A DNA stretch of 41,861 nt from a virus. Below are positions 26,401 through 33,657 of the stretch, piece after piece. Each line of letters begins with the position of its first letter. Positions within the stretch are counted from its first letter, which is position 1. The DNA lies in IMG/VR virus record IMGVR_UViG_3300047564_005879, positions 1-41,861 of that record. One strand, given 5' to 3'. A program made the translations under genes and the position numbers. Below the pieces are notes generated by a model. It saw nothing but the letters and a program-made list of their open reading frames with translations, made no database searches and was not told the DNA's origin.

Positions 26401-26938
26401 TAAGCTTTTTCTAAAAACCACAGTTGGGATCACGTTTGACGAAGAGGCGTTTGATCTTGTTCCACAAGTTAGACGTTATCCAGATGCTGCACAAGATGGT
26501 AATTTTACTACCATTGTTGATAATATTACAGCAAGGTATCCTGATACGGCTGAAGGTAGACTCAATAGAGAGCGGGCAATACGTGATTTATCAAGATCAA
26601 TTTCACTCGCCCCAGATCAGCATAAAATTTCTATGATGACTTCTAAAATATTTGAAAGAATTCATGTAATTCCTGTTGATATTAGTAGCATGTCGTCCCT
26701 TAATGAAAAGGATCAATTCATCGATGTCGTTGCAAGAATAAGACTCGAAGACAGCCAGCCATCCATGTCTCGTAATCAGTCACCAACAAGGCAAAGTTAC
26801 ACGCAAGCCGTAACTGATGTTGCTGAGTATTTTAGAAATACAGATGTTAGATCACAAGGCGTTGATGCCGTAGGACTAGATAATTTTGTTGAAACAAGCA
26901 GAAGATTTAGTGGGATGCTTGGGGGAAATCGAAGATGA
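23447..26938 (+). CDS. Largest virion protein of the window, unknown
   Basis: A 1163-residue protein. ATG 23447 overlaps the previous stop as TGATG; an in-frame GTG at 23444 adds one residue. Residues about 15-100 are low-complexity, rich in Gly, Ala, Thr and Asn (GLETGAGSRTADQ.., NVGGVRNTRNQFGRN), probably flexible. A long helical middle follows, including a charged coiled-coil-like part around residues 705-800 (ENELQTIADVLKRND.., IAREVGTLTASITQIKNI), then a more conserved-looking end with FTKTFMVAVGLPTGLMENLRY and QTPIILSYTFSSRVFVDEGY. No known domain is recognised. Length and position suggest a tail or baseplate scaffold protein. It contains the strongest perfect inverted repeat of the window (25088-25123). 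Confidence 0.55.
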   Translation: MGSYRYKELLNLQVQARRNGRDPSGIEGLETGAGSRTADQASATGTRDTSAGAVSTDTDPSALPENAGTQRAGVNVGGVRNTRNQFGRNSSGFDVDVFTRNETNDYTTLDSTRRDVYLTGSYGLSSLYPVILMTAPRTSKVIDVNTGLTTTPFIIDLNNTIKKSIESNVINALAEFGPTLRLSTDQYTLNVFKAKQYADLCLQASLAKDRLIALTNIMNTSADNIANQTQNFVINGREYQFLKGLPDVITFIKSIQEEYDIEDFTEGPPDAINMRAVAQIFKILYNQFLLGSLALSNPRRSNQSYGTDHLWGSVDTNINDLVTGLQIIETTADQISVSPYKNSDRLADLVRIVQRDLVMQAAKSQIAQILSRPADTTVQEDLASLIGTYKDDVVYATTAYQTYRQTIFRSGYLNAADFTGDATQSVEAHPIFVGTSESENFNILDSVDYLLYDELASESSGVTLDNLVNFSNKYSMLTSKLKLVYQKIFRDDETRLKCLSIISSNFVSFFKSSISKEEFSSLASGARMGILMAAAVNDNISKKLFQYICSSNDKIRRANDLLVACENIKSVSGNDNFKFVATINVDGGEGWLDIENDYLTRASDRGTSFGMFHAIADEVERALSNGTLNNTRTDKSLNITRNARAYLFYQLFLDILRKFDFTVEFDKDEARRPDVESDEGIIVPQIRVSYKPGQAFAVSFALENYDKTTSEFENELQTIADVLKRNDARLIHSSYLDSIVTKINDQEQNCLDLINLLSNHAAQIAREVGTLTASITQIKNIITNEGITSKESILNAIQAEQAFLKKNITDRYTQTLLNVPYLPSAIDYNVNQALNVKTVVATLPVLNDPTSNRFTKTFMVAVGLPTGLMENLRYQNKLSTGEHLYTIDLIFKNLQVTQVEEDRGQTPIILSYTFSSRVFVDEGYRQEGAPDTTASRATNYNQIYKLTKFKYIDDSGNYKKASTDELAFLLGSSKIVENHFLSHYSKLFLKTTVGITFDEEAFDLVPQVRRYPDAAQDGNFTTIVDNITARYPDTAEGRLNRERAIRDLSRSISLAPDQHKISMMTSKIFERIHVIPVDISSMSSLNEKDQFIDVVARIRLEDSQPSMSRNQSPTRQSYTQAVTDVAEYFRNTDVRSQGVDAVGLDNFVETSRRFSGMLGGNRR
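24313..24337 (+). repeat. 9-bp RNA-type hairpin (one G-U pair)
   Basis: GTTAGGTAG at 24313-24321 and CTATCTAAC at 24329-24337, loop TCTAGCG. One pair is G-U, so the stem is complete only in RNA. Two small hairpins follow at 24364-24378 (CACAGA/TCTGTG) and 24387-24402 (TTGATA/TATCAA). Confidence 0.5.
25088..25123 (+). repeat. 14-bp perfect inverted repeat inside a structural gene
   Basis: ATTTGCTCTTCTAA at 25088-25101 and TTAGAAGAGCAAAT at 25110-25123, loop CGATAAAA; a G-U pair could extend it. It is the longest perfect stem I found. A 7-bp stem (CTAAGGA/TCCTTAG, 24990-25013) lies shortly before it, and an 8-bp stem (AGTTTGAA/TTCAAACT) is at 25578-25600. No T-run follows. Confidence 0.75.
26349..26369 (+). 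repeat. 8-bp hairpin inside virion gene
   Basis: TTTTGCTA at 26349-26356 and TAGCAAAA at 26362-26369, loop GGTAG; perfect pairing. Confidence 0.5.
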
Positions 26939-28779
26939 CAACAATAGAAACTTTTCTATCAAAACCTGCGTTACTAGTAGATCTTCCAGAGCCTGAAAGT
27001 ATCAGCTCAGAATTTATCTATAATTTTTTTACTGCAGATGAAAGAATTAATGAATCAGGTGATGCTTATAACGGTGGTGTTTCATTCACAACAACAACTG
27101 TTGATTTAGGTACAGAAACATACACTACTAATATTGCAACATCTGATATTACTAATTCAAACTTAAAAAAGTTCTACGGTAGAAATGCTATACAACCAAG
27201 ATTTAATAAGATTGTAATTACAAAGCCAAGAACAAGCACAACTGAAAATCTTAGACTTGACACTTCGGATATTACATCAATTGCAAGAGAAATTGCCTTG
27301 AATGTTTTTGGGCGGGTAGGTGTCACAATTGCTGACACATCTCTCGATCAAACTGTATATAATTTACTATCAGGTTCATCTGATCAGATAATGTCTAATG
27401 ATACAAGTGATGTGTCAAGTAGACTAATGGATGCAATTGTCAATAGCATACAACCTGACGGATACAGATATGCAGCGACAGATGCTAGACGTGGCGCAAT
27501 TAATCCTATTGTCGAATCTCTTGCCGGACTTGACTATGGGTTTTCTTATCTCGCAAATATTGCAGGAACAATAACAGCTGCCGCTCTCAATTCAACAAAA
27601 AACATTTATGCAGATGAGACTTCAAGCACACTTGCAGAATTAACAAATATTCAACAGCAGGCAGTTGCTTCAAGTAGTCCTTATGTTTTAAGATCTTCTG
27701 ACTATGAAGCAGATTTCAATTTTATAGATAAGCCTGTTAGACTTAGTTCCGGTGAAACATCACCAGAAAAACTAGAAAACATATTAATCGGTTATGTTAT
27801 ACAAAAGTTTGGAACCAGTCTAGATGGAACTACAACAATAGCAGATGAAAAGTTAGTTCTTAATCCAAATACGACATCTTTTCTTGACGCGAATGTTGCT
27901 TATGGCAAGAGGTACAAATACAGAGTATCGGCACTGTATGCCTGCATGTTTCAATTTAACCAGCAAACAGGCACAGGTGGAAGCGTAGAAGAATCTAGAG
28001 TTGTAACAAAGTATTCAATTTTCTCTTCAAGGGGTATTGACACTGCAGTTCTATGTGAAGAAGAAATTACGCCACCTCCCCCTGTTGATCTTGGTTTTAG
28101 ATACAAGGGTGACAACACAGGCCTTATAATCACGTGGAATTTTCCTATCAATTTGCAATCAGATATTAAAAAATTTCAAGTATTTCGAAGAGCCTCAACT
28201 TCTGAACCATTTAAATTAATTAGAATGTACGACTTTGATGACTCGGTTGTTAAATCAAATGATGCTGAAGGAGTTCCTGAACGACTGATAACACGTAGCC
28301 TGCTCCCAACGACTATTCACAAAGATACAGAATTTACAAAAAATAGTAGATTTATATACGCAATTTGTGCGATAGATGCACACGGATACACGTCAAACTA
28401 CTCAGTCCAGCTCGAAGCATCTTATGACAGATATCGCAATCGAATTAACACACGTGTCATTTCAAGATCAGACGCGCCCAAACCATATCCAAATATATTT
28501 GTTGATCGTGACACATTTATAGATACCATGAAGATGTCTGGTTATACTAGACTTAATATCTACTTCGATCCTGAGTATATTGATGTTACTGACAAAGACG
28601 GTGTATCACAGCACCACGTTATTACAACAAGTACAAGATCAGATGATAATCTGTATAAAATGATGATTGTCAACACAGACTTTCAGCAGAGCCAAACACT
28701 TGATATCAAAATTGATGATAGTTATGTTCAACCTCCAGTTATAACTCCATCGAGAGCGCGCGTTTTTAGTCCAACTTAA
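26935..28779 (+). CDS. Virion protein with FnIII-like domain
   Basis: A 614-residue protein whose ATG overlaps the previous stop (ATGA), with GGGGGAAA upstream. The N-terminal 300 residues are Thr/Ser/Asn-rich and mixed. Around residue 320, YGKRYKYRVSALYA resembles the last strands of one FnIII domain, and residues about 380-490, beginning after a PPPPVDLGF linker (GLIITWNFP.., IKKFQVFRRAS, FIYAICAIDAHGYTSNYS), form a clear FnIII-like unit. The C-terminus has a further beta region (YTRLNIYFDPEYIDVT). This is probably a peripheral tail or fibre-network protein that meets the cell surface. The family cannot be named. Confidence 0.6.
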   Translation: MTTIETFLSKPALLVDLPEPESISSEFIYNFFTADERINESGDAYNGGVSFTTTTVDLGTETYTTNIATSDITNSNLKKFYGRNAIQPRFNKIVITKPRTSTTENLRLDTSDITSIAREIALNVFGRVGVTIADTSLDQTVYNLLSGSSDQIMSNDTSDVSSRLMDAIVNSIQPDGYRYAATDARRGAINPIVESLAGLDYGFSYLANIAGTITAAALNSTKNIYADETSSTLAELTNIQQQAVASSSPYVLRSSDYEADFNFIDKPVRLSSGETSPEKLENILIGYVIQKFGTSLDGTTTIADEKLVLNPNTTSFLDANVAYGKRYKYRVSALYACMFQFNQQTGTGGSVEESRVVTKYSIFSSRGIDTAVLCEEEITPPPPVDLGFRYKGDNTGLIITWNFPINLQSDIKKFQVFRRASTSEPFKLIRMYDFDDSVVKSNDAEGVPERLITRSLLPTTIHKDTEFTKNSRFIYAICAIDAHGYTSNYSVQLEASYDRYRNRINTRVISRSDAPKPYPNIFVDRDTFIDTMKMSGYTRLNIYFDPEYIDVTDKDGVSQHHVITTSTRSDDNLYKMMIVNTDFQQSQTLDIKIDDSYVQPPVITPSRARVFSPT

Positions 28780-28828
28780 GATTTAACTTGTAGATTCAAG
28801 AAAAGAATATTTAGAAGAAGGTGTACAA
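28780..28828 (+). other. Longest intergenic gap (49 bases)
   Basis: The gap holds TAAGAT overlapping the upstream stop (28777-28782), a small CTTG-N6-CAAG stem, and a good ribosome site (AGAAGAAGG) for the ATG at 28829. No late promoter core and no terminator were seen. Confidence 0.4.
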
Positions 28829-29533
28829 ATGGGTTTTCTCAACCAGACAACAAACAACATTATCGTGGACGCAGTTCTAACAGATCTTGGTCGACAATTT
28901 TTGGCCAGAAATGATGGAAGTTTTAACATTGTTAAATTTGCTCTAGCTGATAATGAACTTGATTACACAATTATCCAGCAATATGGGCGTCTTGTAGGCA
29001 AAGACAAGATCGAGAAAAACACTCCCGTCTTTGAAGCATCAACGAATGCAAATATTGCTCTAAAGTACAAGTTGATTAGCTTGTCCAATCCAGCACTTAC
29101 ACAACTGCCGTCTATAACACTTGATTACGGATCGGCAGTTGTAAGTTCAAATGTTGTAGCTATTTCAAGGCTTACGCAGAATCCATCTTTCACCATTACG
29201 GCTAAGCAGACGATACAGCAAGGTAACTTTGTTACTCCTGAGCTTATTGATAATGCATTTGAAGTAAGAGTTAATGATCTCTTCTTGGGCTTACAGAACT
29301 TAGTCCCAGATTCAGTCGACGCTAACAATAATGCCTCTTACCTCATAGACAGGTCAGCTGCACTGTCAAGCGCAAGCGAAGCCTCGGGTCAGTTTACAGT
29401 TCGTCTTAAAACTTTCTCACAGACACTATTTGACACTTATAAGTCACCAGGACTTAACGCTGTTAGATCATATGTGAGGATCACAGGCGTCAATTCAGGC
29501 GCTGTCAAAGAATTTGAAGTAAGGATCAGCTAG
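28829..29533 (+). CDS. Virion protein with N-terminal 'VLT-x2-GR-x2-LA' module, short
   Basis: A 234-residue protein with ribosome site AGAAGG seven bases before the ATG. Its opening (VDAVLTDLGRQFLARNDGSF and K-F-A-L-A-D) matches the first residues of the 337-residue protein at 20016, so they share an N-terminal domain and then diverge. The remaining part is beta-rich with SSNVVAISRL and a C-terminal VRSYVRITGVNSGAVKEFEV segment. The function is unknown; a structural or fibre-linking role is likely from its position just before two proteins with a common C-terminal module. A long-range 10-bp hairpin lies inside (29096-29145). Confidence 0.55.
   Translation: MGFLNQTTNNIIVDAVLTDLGRQFLARNDGSFNIVKFALADNELDYTIIQQYGRLVGKDKIEKNTPVFEASTNANIALKYKLISLSNPALTQLPSITLDYGSAVVSSNVVAISRLTQNPSFTITAKQTIQQGNFVTPELIDNAFEVRVNDLFLGLQNLVPDSVDANNNASYLIDRSAALSSASEASGQFTVRLKTFSQTLFDTYKSPGLNAVRSYVRITGVNSGAVKEFEVRIS
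29096..29145 (+). repeat. Long bulged hairpin inside virion gene
   Basis: ACAACTGCCG at 29101-29110 pairs perfectly with CGGCAGTTGT at 29133-29142 (10 bp, loop 22). In an alternative register CTTAC (29096-29100) pairs with GTAAG (29141-29145) on top of eight of these pairs, with a two-base bulge, for 13 pairs in all. Confidence 0.6.
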
Positions 29534-29541
29534 GATAAAAA

Positions 29542-30741
29542 ATGCCTACATTTAAAGAGATTACCGCAGCAGACATCAAGACAAGTCGCTCTGTCTTAAA
29601 TCAGCTAGTCGATGTCATCCAGAATGACATCTCAGGAACAAGCACACGCAAGACATACCAGGTCTTCGTTACAGGGGGAGTAGGACCAGGAGTAACTTCC
29701 TCACTTTTCCAGACTGTGTTTGACCAGGATTACACTCTGCAGACTGCAAACGAAGTCCTCGACCTGACAGTTGGCATCTTTTCTGGTAGCGCAATAGTTG
29801 CTAGCTGTAGCACTGGAGAAGACACAGCGGGCAAGCTTCTCTTTCCATCACAAACTCTGATGATGAGAGAAAAGATCAACATCTACAGACAATATGCGCA
29901 GACACTTCTCGGTGACGCTGATAATCAATTTACAGCACCATTTACTTCCACATCAACAAGCACATCAAATAATATTGATGAGGCGCTTTTTATCAATATT
30001 AAGCGCCTCTTTGCTCGTGACCGCATTAAGCCACAAACCTTTGCGATGCAGTTTTATATGACAGGTGTTGTCGACGGAACAACATCAGGTCAGCCTAGCT
30101 ACTCAAATGTTGATAGAACATCAACGTCAGGTTCAGCTATCTTCACAGACGCAGGTAAGACAACACAGTTTGGATTTGGTGGTCAAGTTGGTGATATTGC
30201 ACTGTCAACAGACAGTGATTATGTTCTAGGAAATATCTTCTATGACCAGGGCATCATCGTCCTCGATGCAAAGAAAATCATCTCAGGGTCACAACACGTT
30301 TCTGGAACTATCAGTGCCTTATCTCCATCAGGAAATACAGTTATAGGAAGCTCATCGGGCAACCCAAGCGCAAAGTTTATTCCAGATTTCATGGTCTCGG
30401 GATCAATAGATGACATTGTTAATCACTTTGCATCTTGCAGAATGAGCAGTGGGTCATTGACTGCAATGACATTCCAGAACAATACCAATATTAATTCAAC
30501 ATTAGTGTTCTGTCGTGCAACTGCTGATGAATTTAACTACTCAGCAAACCCAACATTTACAGATGTTAATGGTAACATAGTCGTCATTGATGATCCCACA
30601 ACTGATCGTACCTTCAGTTACATCACAACGGTGGGCCTCTACGATGCGAATGATAACTTGCTAGCAGTCGCTAAGATGAGTCGTCCAATTGAGAAGAATG
30701 ATGAGAAGGATCTAACATTCCGCATTCGACTTGACTTTTAA
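29542..30741 (+). CDS. Virion protein with shared C-terminal fibre-like module
   Basis: A 399-residue protein, TAGGATAA before the ATG. The N-terminal third (TSRSVLNQLVDVIQND, TRKTYQVFVTGGVGPG, SSLFQTVFDQDYTLQTANEV) is compact and looks conserved. A Ser/Thr repeat (TSTSTSTS) near residue 135 precedes a helix. The last 170 residues are related to the C-terminus of the next protein: GNIFYDQG against GNIFYDEG, EFNYSANPTF against EINSSSNPSY, and ITTVGLYDANDNLLA against ITGINIHDDNFNVIM. That module probably trimerises or attaches to a partner. Several hairpins lie in the gene (29611-29631, 29970-30009, 30064-30086, 30200-30217, 30453-30470). Confidence 0.6.
   Translation: MPTFKEITAADIKTSRSVLNQLVDVIQNDISGTSTRKTYQVFVTGGVGPGVTSSLFQTVFDQDYTLQTANEVLDLTVGIFSGSAIVASCSTGEDTAGKLLFPSQTLMMREKINIYRQYAQTLLGDADNQFTAPFTSTSTSTSNNIDEALFINIKRLFARDRIKPQTFAMQFYMTGVVDGTTSGQPSYSNVDRTSTSGSAIFTDAGKTTQFGFGGQVGDIALSTDSDYVLGNIFYDQGIIVLDAKKIISGSQHVSGTISALSPSGNTVIGSSSGNPSAKFIPDFMVSGSIDDIVNHFASCRMSSGSLTAMTFQNNTNINSTLVFCRATADEFNYSANPTFTDVNGNIVVIDDPTTDRTFSYITTVGLYDANDNLLAVAKMSRPIEKNDEKDLTFRIRLDF
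29611..29631 (+). repeat. 8-bp hairpin inside virion gene
   Basis: GATGTCAT at 29611-29618 and ATGACATC at 29624-29631, loop CCAGA; perfect pairing. Confidence 0.5.
29970..30009 (+). repeat. Two interleaved, mutually exclusive hairpins
   Basis: Hairpin A pairs TAATATTGAT (29970-29979) with ATCAATATTA (29992-30001), 10 bp. Hairpin B pairs GAGGCGCTT (29980-29988) with AAGCGCCTC (30001-30009), 9 bp and much richer in GC. The arms run A, B, A', B' with no spacer between A and B, so both cannot form fully at once. This is the geometry of a two-state RNA switch or a strained pseudoknot. Confidence 0.65.
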
Positions 30742-30755
30742 TGTGAGGGAGGACG

Positions 30756-33113
30756 ATGTCATTCATCAAGCTGCAGCCTGAGAACTTCGACACGTTCTCT
30801 CTCACACTGCGGCCTCGCGCCGAGTTTGTGTCCTCTTCAAGCGGAATTACAGGATCTGTACGTCTTATTGAGCGCCCAAGTACTTTTAACAAGGAAATTG
30901 TTACTTCGTATGACAGGACGACGTATAGCGATGAGCTAGGGGAGCTCGACGACCTGCTCGAGAGAGCATCTACGGCAGGCGATGACTCTGACCGTGCTGG
31001 CTATATAGAAGATTATCTTACACGTGTTAATAACCAGAAAGAAAACCAGAAAAACAACATCGTCATCCCTGTCCAACGCATAACACAGTCGATAGAATTC
31101 GATCGCAACTCATTCACTAAAAGCATCATCAAGAATGTCATGATGCCACAGTACCGATCTGTCTATACAGATTGCGACTACTCTTATAAGAACTACCACA
31201 CGATCAACTTCTTCACGGCGTCGACTGTTCCTAGTGATAGTGCAATTATTTATCCTAATGTTAATGATCAATACACACTGACAGATGCTTTTAGCTTTGA
31301 CTTCTACATTAATCCCAGGTATCTACCAGATGTGGGTGCTGTTTTTAATGCAGGTGCAATCTTGCACATGTCGTCATCATTGTGTGTATCTCTGCTAACA
31401 GGATCGCACAGGAATGCAGATGGTCAAGTTGATCAATTTCGTCTTGCAGTCGGTTTTAAGCATAGTGCCAATGAACCTCCTAGTAGCATTAATGTCACTC
31501 AAGCTAACGGTACAAGATCTTATCCGCAAGATCTAATATACGTCAGTGATGATAATCTCTTAAAGCACAATAATTGGCATCATGTTTCAATACGCTGGGG
31601 CGCAGCATATAACAATGGAACAGGCTCTTTTGCTGTTGATTCCATAACATCATCGTTCCACTATCCAAGCAGCTCAATAGTAGGAAGCGCAAATCCCAAT
31701 GTTGTGATATTGGGAAACCAGTATGTTGGAAGTGATGATACAACTAAGTTTTTTAACAGTTCTGTTCAATATAGTGAAGGATTAACAAGTTTAAACTCAG
31801 GCTTATTAGATCCGAGCGGCTTCACTTTTTTAAGCCCTCTTAATTCTGAATTACATGACCTTAAGATCTTTAATAGAGTCTTAAACAACTCTGAAGTAGA
31901 ATACTATAGAAAATATGGCACCAGCCTTGATACATCGGGTCTTATCTTTTATGTGCCTCCGTATTTTACTAACAGTACAATAAAGACTCAAGATTGCTTC
32001 GCTGCACCCACATTTAAGGCAACAAGGCCGCCATACACTCCATTTGATGTAAATCTTGCATCACAGGTGCAGGTTTTTTCACCAAACTTACAAAATTTTC
32101 TCGTTGATTTTGTTAATAAAGAGACATCTCAACCGCGTCTATACAATTTGACGTCGTCTGTTGATCTTAATGCAGTAGATTTGTATGCTGCTGATCACAT
32201 GTTTAGAAGCGGATTGTTCATCAAGCGAGCATACACGATTTTACCGTGTGACAACGGACTATTCGTCCCTAATTTCTCTGTAATGCCCACAGCATCGTAT
32301 GGGTCCGCAGCATACCCAACAAACTATACACCTTACACAGATTCATCAGGAATAACAGATATAACTAGCATTAGTTTGTCTAATCTAGTTGTTACTAGTA
32401 GTACATCAAAAGGTGAACAAACAGTTGATCTTATTGAAAGGCAGTTTTTTATGTCACCAGAGAACTATCTTTACGATACAGCATCTTTCCCCACACAGGG
32501 AGAGGCTTTGAATGCAGGAGATCTGACTGTATTGCTATCTTTTTCTGGATCAAATGCTGCCAAAGCAGACACATCAAGTAATCTTTCTACCATCTACCAG
32601 ATCAGTAATCTCTACTATGGCAACCAGATTTTTCCAGAATCTTTTACCATCTCATCGACATCTCTGACAGGGTCGGGCGGTAAGATCAACATCACGCTTA
32701 AGGACAATGGTAACGGTGGTCTCTACAGAGCAGATGCAGTCACACCTCATCCTACATGGGCGACTGTAGGTAACATTTTCTATGATGAGGGTCTTTCCAT
32801 CATCAAGTCACCTCACCTCTACTACTTTGGTAAGGATAATTTCTCTGTCTCGTTCAATGGATCACAGAATATTCACACATATACCATCGATGCTATCTGT
32901 CCAGCTGGAGAGATCAACTCATCATCTAATCCGAGTTACCTATCATTCCCGCCCACAAATGAACAGAATGAAACGGCAGATAACTTCGTGTACATCACGG
33001 GCATCAATATTCACGACGACAACTTCAACGTTATTATGAGAGCGAACCTGGCACAACCAGTGCTCAAGAGGCCCGATGAAGAGTTTCTCTTTAGAATCAA
33101 GTACGACATGTGA
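30756..33113 (+). CDS. Virion protein with LamG-like domain and shared C-terminal module
   Basis: A 785-residue protein with a strong ribosome site (GGGAGGAC). After an N-terminal region with a charged helical part (residues about 55-110), residues about 165-390 form a LamG/concanavalin-like sandwich: FSFDFYINPRYL.., LKHNNWHHVSIRWG, NVVILGNQYVG, and the closing ELHDLKIFNRVLNNSEVEYY typical of LamG domains. The last 130 residues share GNIFYDEG, a N-S-S-S-N-P motif and a final FRIKYDM strand with the 399-residue protein upstream. It may bind glycans on the host surface. The 3' end overlaps the RuvC-like gene by 38 bases. Confidence 0.65.
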   Translation: MSFIKLQPENFDTFSLTLRPRAEFVSSSSGITGSVRLIERPSTFNKEIVTSYDRTTYSDELGELDDLLERASTAGDDSDRAGYIEDYLTRVNNQKENQKNNIVIPVQRITQSIEFDRNSFTKSIIKNVMMPQYRSVYTDCDYSYKNYHTINFFTASTVPSDSAIIYPNVNDQYTLTDAFSFDFYINPRYLPDVGAVFNAGAILHMSSSLCVSLLTGSHRNADGQVDQFRLAVGFKHSANEPPSSINVTQANGTRSYPQDLIYVSDDNLLKHNNWHHVSIRWGAAYNNGTGSFAVDSITSSFHYPSSSIVGSANPNVVILGNQYVGSDDTTKFFNSSVQYSEGLTSLNSGLLDPSGFTFLSPLNSELHDLKIFNRVLNNSEVEYYRKYGTSLDTSGLIFYVPPYFTNSTIKTQDCFAAPTFKATRPPYTPFDVNLASQVQVFSPNLQNFLVDFVNKETSQPRLYNLTSSVDLNAVDLYAADHMFRSGLFIKRAYTILPCDNGLFVPNFSVMPTASYGSAAYPTNYTPYTDSSGITDITSISLSNLVVTSSTSKGEQTVDLIERQFFMSPENYLYDTASFPTQGEALNAGDLTVLLSFSGSNAAKADTSSNLSTIYQISNLYYGNQIFPESFTISSTSLTGSGGKINITLKDNGNGGLYRADAVTPHPTWATVGNIFYDEGLSIIKSPHLYYFGKDNFSVSFNGSQNIHTYTIDAICPAGEINSSSNPSYLSFPPTNEQNETADNFVYITGINIHDDNFNVIMRANLAQPVLKRPDEEFLFRIKYDM
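31694..31715 (+). repeat. 9-bp RNA-type hairpin (one G-U pair)
   Basis: TCCCAATGT at 31694-31702 pairs with ATATTGGGA at 31707-31715 around loop TGTG; one pair is G-U. A similar stem, CGATCTGT/ACAGATTG with loop CTAT and one G-U pair, is at 31155-31174, and AGATCTT/AAGATCT at 31515-31534. Confidence 0.55.
32361..32392 (+). repeat. 13-pair hairpin with one bulge inside LamG-like gene
   Basis: ATAACTAG (32361-32368), bulged C, ATTAG (32370-32374), loop TTTGT, then CTAAT (32380-32384) and CTAGTTGT (32385-32392). Twelve Watson-Crick pairs and one G-U pair; a strong structure in RNA. Confidence 0.65.
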
Positions 33114-33636
33114 TACAATCCTCGGCCTCGATATTTCGACGTCATGCACAGGTTATGCGATTGTGACGACAGATGTAGGCAGAGTAGTTGAGGTAGGAAA
33201 TTTTAAGCTTGACAAGTTTGACGACTTCTTCGATAAGTGCGATGCTTATAGGTCCGCACTCTCGGCAGTTTTTGCAAGACATGTGGGCATCAAGAAGATC
33301 TGCATCGAGGAGAACTTGCAAGCATTCCGGCCAGGCATGTCATCTGCTAAGACGATCAATACACTCGCTCGTTTTAATGGCGCTGCATCTCTGATCTCTT
33401 ACGAAGTTTGCAAGACAAAACCTGTCTTTCTCAATGCCACATCAGCAAGGTCAAAGCTAGGCATTAAGCTTGACCGCAAGTCAGAAGTGTCCACAAAGCA
33501 GCAGATCTTCGAGTTCATCAAGCCTCAAATTGACATTGAGTGGCCCACCACAAAGACAGGCGGTGTCCAGACATCTTGCTATGATATGGCAGATGCATAT
33601 GTGCTAGCTCGCGCAGGTTGGTTGAACAAAGAGTAG
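33076..33636 (+). CDS. RuvC-like Holliday junction resolvase
   Basis: A 186-residue RNase H-fold nuclease. The four acidic residues of RuvC are in place: D19 in ILGLDISTSCTGYAI, E78 or E79 in KICIEENLQAF, and D170 and D173 in CYDMADAYVLAR. It would cut four-way junctions during recombination-dependent replication or before packaging; T4 uses the unrelated endonuclease VII for this. The ATG at 33076 lies inside the previous gene, with AAGAGG about five bases upstream; no other usual start codon occurs before the first motif. This gene opens the replication block, where GC content is higher than in the structural run. Confidence 0.8.
   Translation: MKSFSLESSTTCDTILGLDISTSCTGYAIVTTDVGRVVEVGNFKLDKFDDFFDKCDAYRSALSAVFARHVGIKKICIEENLQAFRPGMSSAKTINTLARFNGAASLISYEVCKTKPVFLNATSARSKLGIKLDRKSEVSTKQQIFEFIKPQIDIEWPTTKTGGVQTSCYDMADAYVLARAGWLNKE
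33449..33475 (+). repeat. 9-bp hairpin with one bulge in RuvC-like gene
   Basis: GGTCAAAGCT (33449-33458) pairs with AGCTTGACC (33467-33475) with one bulged A and an 8-base loop. Confidence 0.4.
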
Positions 33637-33639
33637 CCG

Positions 33640-33657
33640 TATCTTACTATTAAGATA
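33640..33657 (+). promoter_or_regulatory. Hairpin running into the primase start codon
   Basis: TATCTTA at 33640-33646 and TAAGATA at 33651-33657, loop CTAT; perfect 7-bp stem whose last base is the A of the ATG. No Shine-Dalgarno sequence lies between hairpin and start. AAAGAG at 33628-33633 would be brought close to the ATG if the hairpin folds. Confidence 0.55.
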
